13,335 bases of DNA, taken from an uncultured Clostridia bacterium. GTDB lineage: Bacteria; Bacillota; Clostridia; Christensenellales; Borkfalkiaceae. The translations under genes and the position numbers were made by a program. The notes below the pieces were generated by a model, which saw only the letters and a list, made by a program, of their open reading frames with translations, made no database searches and was not told the origin of the DNA. Positions within the stretch are counted from its first letter, which is position 1; every line of letters starts with the position of its first letter. The stretch covers positions 1 to 13,335 of the forward strand of contig CAMWUS010000018.1 of the NCBI GenBank assembly GCA_947177495.1, in the 5' to 3' direction. This document shows positions 8,212 to 13,335 of the stretch, one piece after another.

Positions 8212-8240
8212 ACTATATCACACATTTTGCGCTTTTTCAA
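8212..8240 (-). promoter_or_regulatory. Sigma-A-type promoter candidate for lon-engB
   Basis: The minus strand carries TTGAAA (8235-8240, five of six to consensus), a 17-base spacer, and TATAGT (8212-8217, five of six). Sequence match and location between the upstream terminator and lon support it. One weakness: a normal start point about seven bases downstream would fall within the Shine-Dalgarno sequence at 8202-8208, leaving a very short leader. Confidence 0.6.
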
Positions 8241-8257
8241 ACGATTTTGGCAAAATC
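8241..8257. promoter_or_regulatory. 17-bp palindrome abutting the lon -35 box (candidate operator)
   Basis: CGATTTTG, one central base and CAAAATCG form a perfect inverted repeat directly next to the lon -35 hexamer. Its size and position fit a dimeric repressor or activator site, although as RNA it could also fold into a weak hairpin. It matches neither CIRCE nor the CtsR repeat, so no regulator can be named. Confidence 0.45.
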
Positions 8258-8286
8258 GCTTCGCTTTCACCAAATATACACTTTTA

Positions 8287-8323
8287 CAAAGAAAACGCCC
8301 CGCCGAGCTACCACCCGACGGGG
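8287..8323 (-). terminator. Intrinsic terminator of the LRR lipoprotein gene
   Basis: Arms at 8314-8323 and 8298-8307 form a 10-bp G+C-rich stem with two G-U pairs and a six-base loop. On the minus strand it is followed by TTTTCTTT (8288-8295). It begins 14 bases after the LRR stop codon, and no T-run lies on the plus-strand side. This is a standard Rho-independent terminator separating the LRR gene from lon. Confidence 0.85.
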
Positions 8324-8337
8324 ACGCGAAAAAAAGC

Positions 8338-9546
8338 TTATGCCCCTTTGTATCCCCAAACAACGGGACACTCGTCAATGTTCCAGGAATTGTCCCAGCC
8401 TTCCGGTTTCTTTTCTGCTTCGCAATAAATCGTAAGCGAAGGACAATGATAGAAAGCAAAAATATCGATATGCGTCACACTGCTTGGAATGACGATTTTT
8501 TCAAGCGAACGGCGATCATCAAATGCATAACTCCCAATTTGCGTTACGCTATCCGGAATGAATACGCTCGTGAGCGCACCGCAACTCGTAAAAGCCCCAA
8601 GCCCAATACTCGTCACACCGATTGGAATTTTTATACTCGTAAGCTTAGAGCAGTTGAAAAATAAATTGCTTGCAATTCGCTTCACCCCATTTGGAATGGT
8701 AATGCTTGTAAGTGAAGAGCATTCCGAAAAAGCACTTTCCCCGATTTCCCTCACGCCCCTGGGAATTGTAATGCTTTCAAGCTCGGTATTATAGCTGAAT
8801 GCGCGGATATAAATAATTTTCGTATTCTCGTGAACGGTACAAGACTTTACATCTTTTCCCCCTTCCAATAAAACTACGTAAGGGTTATCTTTATTCCCGA
8901 GGTATTTCGCATTGTCATATGTTTGGTACGGAAGCATATCGCAATACTCAAATGCGCTCCCACCAATACTCTCTATGCTGTCGGGAATGTTGATATCAGT
9001 AAGCGAATAACAACTATCAAAAGCGTAGGATCCTATCGAGGTCACGCCCTTTCCAAGCTCGACGCTTGAAAGTTTCTCGCATTGGTAAAACGCACTATTT
9101 CCGATATACGCTACGTTGTCGGGAATGGTAATCGACTCAAGCTCTCTACAATAGGCGAATCCGCTCGACTGAATGTCGGTAACGGGATAGCCTTGAATTT
9201 CGTTTTCGATTTGGATATGCGCTTTGTTCTCCACGAAGCTTTTTACGTATACCGAATATCCGTTGACTTCGGGATTCCAATAGTACGCCAAATCGCCGAT
9301 TTCCACTCTCGAGTTCTCGGGCGGAAGATAACGACCACACACCGTGCATTGAATGCCGCTGTAAGTGTGTTCGCTTTTTTTGTCGTCCTCGGGCGTATGC
9401 CCGCAGGTGTACTCTTGCCAATGATGCGTTTCATCGAAACACCATTTACTTGTGTGCTTGTGCTTCGACCCGCAACCGACAAGGGACAGCACCGAAGCGA
9501 CGGCAATCGCTCCCCCGCATAACATTGCTGATAATTTCTTCTTCAT
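8338..9546 (-). CDS. BspA-like leucine-rich-repeat lipoprotein
   Basis: A 402-residue surface protein of the LRR_5/BspA class. Such proteins present a solenoid outside the cell and in some species bind host or microbial ligands; no ligand can be predicted here. The N-terminus is a lipoprotein signal (KKK, hydrophobic core, lipobox LVGC with C25). Residues 27-72 are rich in His and Cys (HKH, HHW, CGH, CTVCG), resembling a small zinc-ribbon-like module. Three 23-residue LRR units fill 130-198. A divergent 51-residue island follows (199-249), then five more units (250-364) of the type FxxCxxLxxIxIPxxVxxIGxxA. The end, 365-402, is a cap with IYCEAEKKPEGW and CPVVWGY, shared with the two other LRR genes in the window. 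It has its own promoter and terminator, so it is a single-gene unit between sigK and lon. Confidence 0.9.
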   Translation of the reverse strand: MKKKLSAMLCGGAIAVASVLSLVGCGSKHKHTSKWCFDETHHWQEYTCGHTPEDDKKSEHTYSGIQCTVCGRYLPPENSRVEIGDLAYYWNPEVNGYSVYVKSFVENKAHIQIENEIQGYPVTDIQSSGFAYCRELESITIPDNVAYIGNSAFYQCEKLSSVELGKGVTSIGSYAFDSCYSLTDINIPDSIESIGGSAFEYCDMLPYQTYDNAKYLGNKDNPYVVLLEGGKDVKSCTVHENTKIIYIRAFSYNTELESITIPRGVREIGESAFSECSSLTSITIPNGVKRIASNLFFNCSKLTSIKIPIGVTSIGLGAFTSCGALTSVFIPDSVTQIGSYAFDDRRSLEKIVIPSSVTHIDIFAFYHCPSLTIYCEAEKKPEGWDNSWNIDECPVVWGYKGA

Positions 9547-9591
9547 TTTTTCCTCCGCTTTTACGGTTTTAAAAAATTATAATATGCAATT

Positions 9592-9621
9592 ATTTTAACA
9601 CGGTAAAAAGTACCTTGTCAA
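9592..9621 (-). promoter_or_regulatory. Sigma-A-type promoter of the LRR lipoprotein gene
   Basis: The minus strand has a perfect TTGACA (9616-9621), an 18-base spacer and TAAAAT (9592-9597). The start would be near 9585, giving a leader of about 40 bases that ends in GGAGG (9552-9556) five bases before ATG 9546. This is a vegetative-type promoter with no resemblance to sigma-E, sigma-G or sigma-K elements. Confidence 0.8.
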
Positions 9622-9683
9622 TAATAAATTCAAAAAAGTTGACATGCTTTTATAATGTGCATGGATACGGGCGAACGACGCGT

Positions 9684-9712
9684 TTGCGCCCCGACCGTCG
9701 GTCGGGGCGCAA
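9684..9712. terminator. Perfect 13-bp hairpin after sigK, without U-tract
   Basis: TTGCGCCCCGACC and its exact complement flank a three-base loop, ten bases beyond the sigK stop codon. The position is right for a sigK terminator and the stem is very G+C rich. Neither strand shows a proper T-run after it: the minus strand continues AACGCG, the plus strand CTTTC. It may pause or protect the 3' end, or end transcription with help from a factor. It is typed as terminator for its position only. Confidence 0.5.
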
Positions 9713-9721
9713 CTTTCAAAA

Positions 9722-10420
9722 TCATTCCGATAAAAATTCTTCTCTTTTCAGTCCCGCGCGCAATTTTTCGAGAGCGCGCTTTTCGATGCGGGAAACGTAA
9801 CTGCGGGAAATTTTCAAGCGTTGCGCCACTTCGCGTTGCGCAAAGGGCACGCCGCCCGTGAGCGCGTACCTTAGGCAAATGATAACTGTTTCCCGTTCCG
9901 TCAACAGCGCGCGCACGGCTTTTAAAAATTTCTCCTGCATGAGCGATTGCTCTACACCCGCAAATACTTTGTCCTCTTTTTCGAAGAGAAGATCCATGAG
10001 CGTAAGCTCGTTGCCGTCTTTATCCGTACCCACGGGGTCGGAGAGCGAAACGTTGCACTTGTGTTTTTTCCCTGCGCGAATGAGCATGAGAATCTCATTC
10101 TCGATACAGCGCGCCGTATAGGTTGCAAGGCGCACGCCCCGCCCGGGTTCGAAGGTGTTGATTGCTTTGATGAGCCCGATACTTCCAACGGAAAGCATAT
10201 CGTCCGTTTCCGCCGCCCCGTTGTATTTTTTTACGATATGTGCAACCAAACGCATATTATGCCGCACGAGCATATCCTTGGCGTGTTTGTCCCCCTCCCG
10301 CGCGAGCTTCAAATACTTCTCCTCGTCCTTTGCAGAAAGCGGTTTGGGATACGATCCCCCGTCTACGGCACCCGTGAAAAAAAACAGCCGACTGAGCACG
10401 GCATAGAACATTTCCAGCAT
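9722..10420 (-). CDS. sigK: Sporulation sigma factor SigK (pro-sigma-K), uninterrupted
   Basis: RNA polymerase sigma factor that directs late mother-cell transcription during sporulation (coat and spore maturation genes). The 232 residues compare with about 241 in B. subtilis. PYPKPLS-like YPKPLS (24-29), NMRLVAHIVKKY (55-66) and the region 2 stretch around SVGSIGLIKAINTF (77-90) and RCIENEILM (104-112) are present. Region 4 ends in ISRSYVSRIEKRALEKL (204-220), the SigK version rather than the SigE version. The first 17 residues are hydrophobic (FYAVLS, LFFFTG), like the pro-sequence removed by SpoIVFB in Bacillus. The gene is continuous, with no skin-type element. The ATG has AGGTGAT close upstream. 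A sigma-E-like promoter precedes it and LRR genes lie on both sides. Confidence 0.94.
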   Translation of the reverse strand: MLEMFYAVLSRLFFFTGAVDGGSYPKPLSAKDEEKYLKLAREGDKHAKDMLVRHNMRLVAHIVKKYNGAAETDDMLSVGSIGLIKAINTFEPGRGVRLATYTARCIENEILMLIRAGKKHKCNVSLSDPVGTDKDGNELTLMDLLFEKEDKVFAGVEQSLMQEKFLKAVRALLTERETVIICLRYALTGGVPFAQREVAQRLKISRSYVSRIEKRALEKLRAGLKREEFLSE

Positions 10421-10438
10421 ACGATCACCTCTCCCGCT

Positions 10439-10468
10439 ATTGTATGCCGTGCTAAGTTTGTCCTATGC
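10439..10468 (-). promoter_or_regulatory. Sigma-E-dependent promoter candidate for sigK
   Basis: The minus strand has GCATAGG (10462-10468), a 15-base spacer and CATACAAT (10439-10446). The B. subtilis sigma-E consensus is roughly KMATATT, 13-15 bases, CATACAHT. The -10 matches fully and the -35 at five of seven positions. The predicted start near 10432 lies just before the ribosome-binding site, giving a very short leader. sigK is a known sigma-E target in Bacillus, so both sequence and context agree. Confidence 0.75.
10456..10465 (-). promoter_or_regulatory. SpoIIID-type binding site in the sigK promoter
   Basis: TAGGACAAAC fits the published SpoIIID consensus WWRRACARNY at all ten positions. 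It overlaps the -35 element and spacer of the sigma-E-like promoter. In B. subtilis SpoIIID activates sigK together with sigma-E. The motif is short and degenerate, so it counts mainly because of where it lies. Confidence 0.6.
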
Positions 10469-10482
10469 CGTTTTACTTTTCA

Positions 10483-13017
10483 TCAATCGTCAACCCACAT
10501 ACCGTATTCATCATCGACCACGTATGCGTACGCCCAAAAAACGGGACGGGAAGCGTTCCAATCCGCACTCCATTTACTCGGCTTTGACGCCGCCTCGCAA
10601 TATATGGTAATATTTTCCGCGCTTTGGAATACGTAAGCGCCCATCGTTTCCACACTGCGTGGAATAATGATTGTTTTCAGTGAGGTACATTCTCTGAACG
10701 CCTGTTGTCCTATCGATTGCAATCCGCTCGGCAACTCGATTTTCGCAAGCGAAGTGCAACAGTCAAACGCCTGCTGTCCTATCGATTGCAACCCGCTCGG
10801 CAAATTGATTTGGGCAAGCGAACTGCAACCTGAAAACGAACCGTACCCGATTTCTTTCAATCCGTACGGCAGTTTAACGTTCGTGAGCGACGTGCAGTTG
10901 TTGAACGTGAATAATCCGATTTTCTCGAGTATGCCGTTAAACGCAATGCTTTTTATCCCACTGCACCCGCTAAACGCACTGTCGCCGATTGTCGTAACGC
11001 TACTCGGGAAAGTAATTTCCGTAAGCGACTCGCAATAGTAAAACGCGCTTCCGCCGATATATTGCAAACGGCTCGGCAAATTATCTAAGGAAAGCGCACG
11101 GCAATTAAAGAACGCCTTTTCGTCAATACGGGTCACGGTAGAAGGCACGTTGATTTCTCTAAGCGCGGTGCAACCTTGAAAAGCGCCTTCACCGATTGAA
11201 TTCAACCCTTCGGGAAGAGTAACCTTGGTAAGCGCAATGCAGTTTATAAAGGTGTAGTCCATGATAAGCGTTAAGTTCTTCGGATAAACGAATTCCGTCA
11301 GAGCGCTGCACCCCGAAAACGCGTGCGTACCGATGTGCATAAACTCACTCGGCACGATAACCTCTTTAAGCGAGGAACAGCCGCTAAACGCGTTTGCGGT
11401 AATTTGCTTGACCCCATCGGAAATGATTACGCTTTCCAGCCCGTTGCAATACTGGAAGTTATAAACCTCGTATACCGTAGCCGTAAGCCCGTCGTAATAA
11501 TATCGACCGGGAATGACGATTTTCGTGATACTGCTGTCGTACCCCATCACCTCGTTGGGATATGCGCTGACCGTGACCGTAAGACCTTCGTTGCCGTAAT
11601 ACAGCCAGGTACTCACGCCGCAGAGCGTGCAAATCTTATTGTCGTCATTTTCGTGCGCCTCGTATTCCTGATGCCCGCAGTTCGTGCAAACAAGCTCATG
11701 CGTGTCGTTATTCCAAAATTCCGCTTTTGAATAGGTGTGCTCACCCAAAGGCATTTCCCTCTCTATTCTATCCGTATATCTATTCCCGTTTCCGTCCTTT
11801 ACGGTTGCAACGTAAGTTGCAATGACCGGCTGCGTACAGCTCGGCGTTCCCGTACCAAGTATCATTATCTCGGCGGGAATCGTTTGGGTATGGGCGGAGT
11901 TTCGCGTGCAGGGCACGGTTGCGCTTGCCGACTGCGTTCCCTCCCATTGCCATACCGCCGCCGCAAAATTATAATCGTGTCCCACCGCAGGAATAGGCAA
12001 TAACTTCTCGTCCGAATAGCGGTTTCCTTCTCTTTGGAATACCGCCGTATACCGCCCTTCGCCTTCTTCTTCGCAGGCGGGTTGTTTTAACACTTCCTCT
12101 TGAATTTCCGTTTCAATTTGCATGGAATGGTTGCTGTCCCGCTTACATTTCACGACCGCCTTTGCCTCCCGATCCTGCCACAGCCATTCCACTTTCGTAT
12201 AATCGTAATCATGCCCCGATGCGGGAATCACTCTACCGTGGGCTTCCTCAAACGGCTTTCCATCGTAAGTTGTTCTTACGGTGTGGGTATCGATTCCGTT
12301 TTTCTCGCAAGTAGCGTCCACATGACTGAAAACCGACTCTACGCGTTCGGAATGCGTTTTTCCGCATTCGCGCTTGCAGGCAAGGTACAATGTCGCCGCA
12401 GACCAATCGGTTTCCCATTCGAACTCGGAATTATAGTCATGTCCCAAGGCAGGTAATTTGCGCGAGCTCGTATCGATATATTCTTCCTCGCCCGAAATCA
12501 GCCTTGCCGTATAGAGTGCGCTCCCCTCGCTCTCGCAAGCGGGGTCTATTAAAATTTCTTCGTTGATTTCAGGCGTTACAGTAAGCGTGTGCTCTCCGCG
12601 CTTGCAGGGGATATTCGCACTCGCCGTGGGGGCATCTTCGTCCCACCGCCACAAAATTGCCGTATAGTCGAAATCGTGCCCCAACGCGGGCAAGTCAACT
12701 TGCTTTTCGTCGGAATACTCCGCGCCGTCTGCCGTAAACTTCGCCGTAAAAAGCGCGCGCCCCGCTTCTTCGCAGTTGGCGGGCAAAATCGTTTTTTGGG
12801 CAATCTCCGTTTGCAGTACAAGCGTTTTGCCGCAAGCGCATTGTACGCTTGCCTGCGCCTCGCTCTCTTCCCATTCCCAAGTAATAGCGGTAAAGTCGTA
12901 TTCGTGCTCGTGGGGCGGATTTTTCGCGCGCACGCCGAAAACGACGCCAAGCACTACCGCGCAAGCCGTCAAAACCGCCGCTATCGATATTCCGATGATT
13001 ACCTTCTTTCTTTTCAC
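10483..13017 (-). CDS. Large BspA-like LRR surface protein with five N-terminal Cys/His repeats
   Basis: An 844-residue extracytoplasmic protein of unknown ligand. GTG 13017 is chosen over GTG 13023 because AAGGAG (13023-13028) overlaps the latter. The N-terminus is KRKK followed by about 24 hydrophobic residues. LTAC (16-19) resembles a lipobox, but the hydrophobic run continues past the Cys, so a membrane anchor is equally possible. Residues about 37-424 hold five repeats of about 78 residues, each opening near GHDYDY (HEYDF in the first). Most have a Trp-rich WxW stretch, a Cys, PxCE and Y-x-D toward the end; copy 3 is the most divergent. A Cys/His segment (425-468: CTNCGH, CTLCG) follows, like that of the LRR lipoprotein. 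Twelve 23-residue LRR units fill 521-796, and an IYCEA-type cap ends the protein with WVDD. It lies three bases from the stop of another LRR gene and upstream of sigK without a visible terminator. Confidence 0.88.
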   Translation of the reverse strand: MKRKKVIIGISIAAVLTACAVVLGVVFGVRAKNPPHEHEYDFTAITWEWEESEAQASVQCACGKTLVLQTEIAQKTILPANCEEAGRALFTAKFTADGAEYSDEKQVDLPALGHDFDYTAILWRWDEDAPTASANIPCKRGEHTLTVTPEINEEILIDPACESEGSALYTARLISGEEEYIDTSSRKLPALGHDYNSEFEWETDWSAATLYLACKRECGKTHSERVESVFSHVDATCEKNGIDTHTVRTTYDGKPFEEAHGRVIPASGHDYDYTKVEWLWQDREAKAVVKCKRDSNHSMQIETEIQEEVLKQPACEEEGEGRYTAVFQREGNRYSDEKLLPIPAVGHDYNFAAAVWQWEGTQSASATVPCTRNSAHTQTIPAEIMILGTGTPSCTQPVIATYVATVKDGNGNRYTDRIEREMPLGEHTYSKAEFWNNDTHELVCTNCGHQEYEAHENDDNKICTLCGVSTWLYYGNEGLTVTVSAYPNEVMGYDSSITKIVIPGRYYYDGLTATVYEVYNFQYCNGLESVIISDGVKQITANAFSGCSSLKEVIVPSEFMHIGTHAFSGCSALTEFVYPKNLTLIMDYTFINCIALTKVTLPEGLNSIGEGAFQGCTALREINVPSTVTRIDEKAFFNCRALSLDNLPSRLQYIGGSAFYYCESLTEITFPSSVTTIGDSAFSGCSGIKSIAFNGILEKIGLFTFNNCTSLTNVKLPYGLKEIGYGSFSGCSSLAQINLPSGLQSIGQQAFDCCTSLAKIELPSGLQSIGQQAFRECTSLKTIIIPRSVETMGAYVFQSAENITIYCEAASKPSKWSADWNASRPVFWAYAYVVDDEYGMWVDD
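10630..11457 (-). repeat. Twelve tandem 69-bp LRR-coding units
   Basis: Twelve consecutive 23-codon units encode FxxCxxLxxIxxPxxVxxIGxxA-type repeats in strict register, with no insertion. Most are diverged at DNA level; two neighbours near 10700-10800 are almost identical. Confidence 0.9.
10701..10803 (-). repeat. Near-identical adjacent LRR units (69-bp period)
   Basis: The 34-base blocks 10701-10734 and 10770-10803 differ at only two positions (C/T changes) and are exactly 69 bases apart. Both encode LPSGLQSIGQQAF. This looks like a recent unit duplication or gene conversion within the LRR array. Confidence 0.88.
11746..12909 (-). repeat. Five tandem repeats of about 78 codons
   Basis: Five copies of a module that starts at GHDYDY or a variant. 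Four of the five keep a WxW near position 10. All keep a central Cys and, except the most diverged copies, a PxCE motif and a final PAxGHDY junction. Spacing between the starts is 76 to 79 residues. The DNA has diverged, so the array is old or under diversification. Confidence 0.85.
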
Positions 13018-13022
13018 ACGCA

Positions 13023-13028
13023 CTCCTT
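13023..13028 (-). promoter_or_regulatory. Shine-Dalgarno site overlapping the previous stop codon
   Basis: AAGGAG on the minus strand shares two bases with the TAA of the upstream LRR gene and its final G with GTG 13023. GTG 13017 stands five bases beyond it and is therefore the better start. The arrangement implies translational coupling of the two LRR genes. Confidence 0.7.
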
Positions 13029-13335
13029 AGTCGTCAAACCACACCCAGTACCCATCACCCTCGTACCCCCAATATACAAGGCGACCACCACTCCAGTCCT
13101 CTTCCCAGCCGCTCGGCTTTGACGGCGCTTCGCAGTATATGACGATATTGCTTGCTTCCTCGAACACCAACGACCCGATTATTTCAACACTGCGTGGAAT
13201 AACGATTAGTTTGAGCGCCGGACAGAACGCAAACGCAAATTCTCCAATCGACTTCAACCCGCTCGGCAATTCGATTTGGGCAAGCGAGGTGCAGTCCATA
13301 AACGCATGATCGCTGATAAGGGTCAAAGTAGAAGG
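13027..13335 (-). CDS. BspA-like LRR protein, C-terminal part only (5' end outside window)
   Basis: The last 102 residues of another LRR surface protein are visible; the frame is open to the right edge, so the start and signal sequence are unseen. Two LRR units (FMDCTSLAQIELPSGLKSIG and the next beginning FAFCPALKLIVIPRSV) precede the IYCEAPSKPSGW cap and a VYWGYEGDGYWVWFDD tail. The 844-residue protein ends similarly (IPRSVE, IYCEA, WVDD), so these two neighbours appear to be tandem paralogs. The stop lies three bases before the next gene's GTG 13023, so both belong to one operon. An internal TTG at 13326 could look like a start but is mid-repeat. Confidence 0.88.
   Translation of the reverse strand, partial: PSTLTLISDHAFMDCTSLAQIELPSGLKSIGEFAFAFCPALKLIVIPRSVEIIGSLVFEEASNIVIYCEAPSKPSGWEEDWSGGRLVYWGYEGDGYWVWFDD

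Noticed and set aside
8195..8337. CIRCE (HrcA) or CtsR operator upstream of lon
   Set aside because: Neither the TTAGCACTC/GAGTGCTAA inverted repeat nor tandem GTCAAA heptads are present.
9639..9656. Plus-strand promoter from TTGACA (9639-9644) and TATAAT (9651-9656)
   Set aside because: Spacing is only six bases, neither hexamer has a good partner at 16-18 bases, and no plus-strand gene follows. With the minus-strand -35 it makes an inverted TTGACA pair, which may be chance in A+T-rich DNA.
9722..10420. Assignment as sigma-E (sigE) rather than SigK
   Set aside because: NMRLVAHIVKKY and ISRSYVSRIEKRALEKL match SigK; SigE has LVVYIARKF and ISQSYISRLEKRI at these places, and a spoIIGA neighbour is missing.
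10630..11457. CRISPR-like array
   Set aside because: The 69-base periodicity is coding and in frame, encodes LRR units, and lacks identical repeats with unique spacers.
13024..13326. Complete small gene starting at TTG 13326
   Set aside because: The frame continues to the window edge and the TTG lies inside an LRR unit, so this is the 3' part of a larger gene.

Overview
The window looks like chromosome from a spore-forming Firmicute, most likely an uncultured gut-type member of Clostridia. Three things point there. There is a clear mother-cell sporulation sigma factor gene (sigK). The gene orders pyrH-frr-uppS-cdsA-dxr-rseP and lon-engB are typical of Firmicutes. Several secreted BspA-like leucine-rich-repeat (LRR) proteins carry a C-terminal cap I associate with gut Clostridia. 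Genus-level placement is not possible from the sequence alone. Every supported gene is on the minus strand, so transcription runs from high to low coordinates, and coding density is high.

Right third (about 8300-13335), accessory plus sporulation. Two LRR genes lie 3 bases apart at the right edge: one enters from outside the window (13027-13335) and the other encodes an 844-residue protein (10483-13017). They are followed by sigK (9722-10420) and a third LRR gene encoding a lipoprotein (8338-9546). sigK has its own promoter-like sequence resembling a sigma-E promoter, overlapped by a match to the SpoIIID consensus. It is uninterrupted and keeps a hydrophobic pro-sequence. The lipoprotein gene has a separate vegetative-type promoter and a good intrinsic terminator.

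Middle (5276-8240), protein quality control and ribosome assembly. lon (ATP-dependent protease) and engB (ribosome-assembly GTPase) form a two-gene unit. It has a candidate promoter, a 17-bp palindrome next to the -35 box, and a terminator hairpin that overlaps the engB stop codon.

Left (1-5235), core operon. An extended -10 promoter reads into pyrH (UMP kinase), frr (ribosome recycling), uppS (undecaprenyl diphosphate synthase), cdsA (CDP-diacylglycerol synthesis), dxr (MEP isoprenoid pathway) and rseP (site-2 protease, cut by the window edge). Gaps are short or negative: 1-base overlap for frr/uppS and 11-base overlap for dxr/rseP. dxr supplies isoprenoid precursors, uppS makes the lipid carrier for cell wall synthesis and cdsA makes phospholipid precursor, so the operon links translation with envelope building.

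No tRNA, rRNA, CRISPR array, insertion sequence or phage gene was seen. No gene-free stretch exceeds 300 bases; the longest, 9547-9721, holds a promoter and a strong hairpin. The most unusual material is the LRR cluster around sigK, above all the 844-residue protein with five Cys/His-containing repeats of about 78 residues in front of twelve LRR units.
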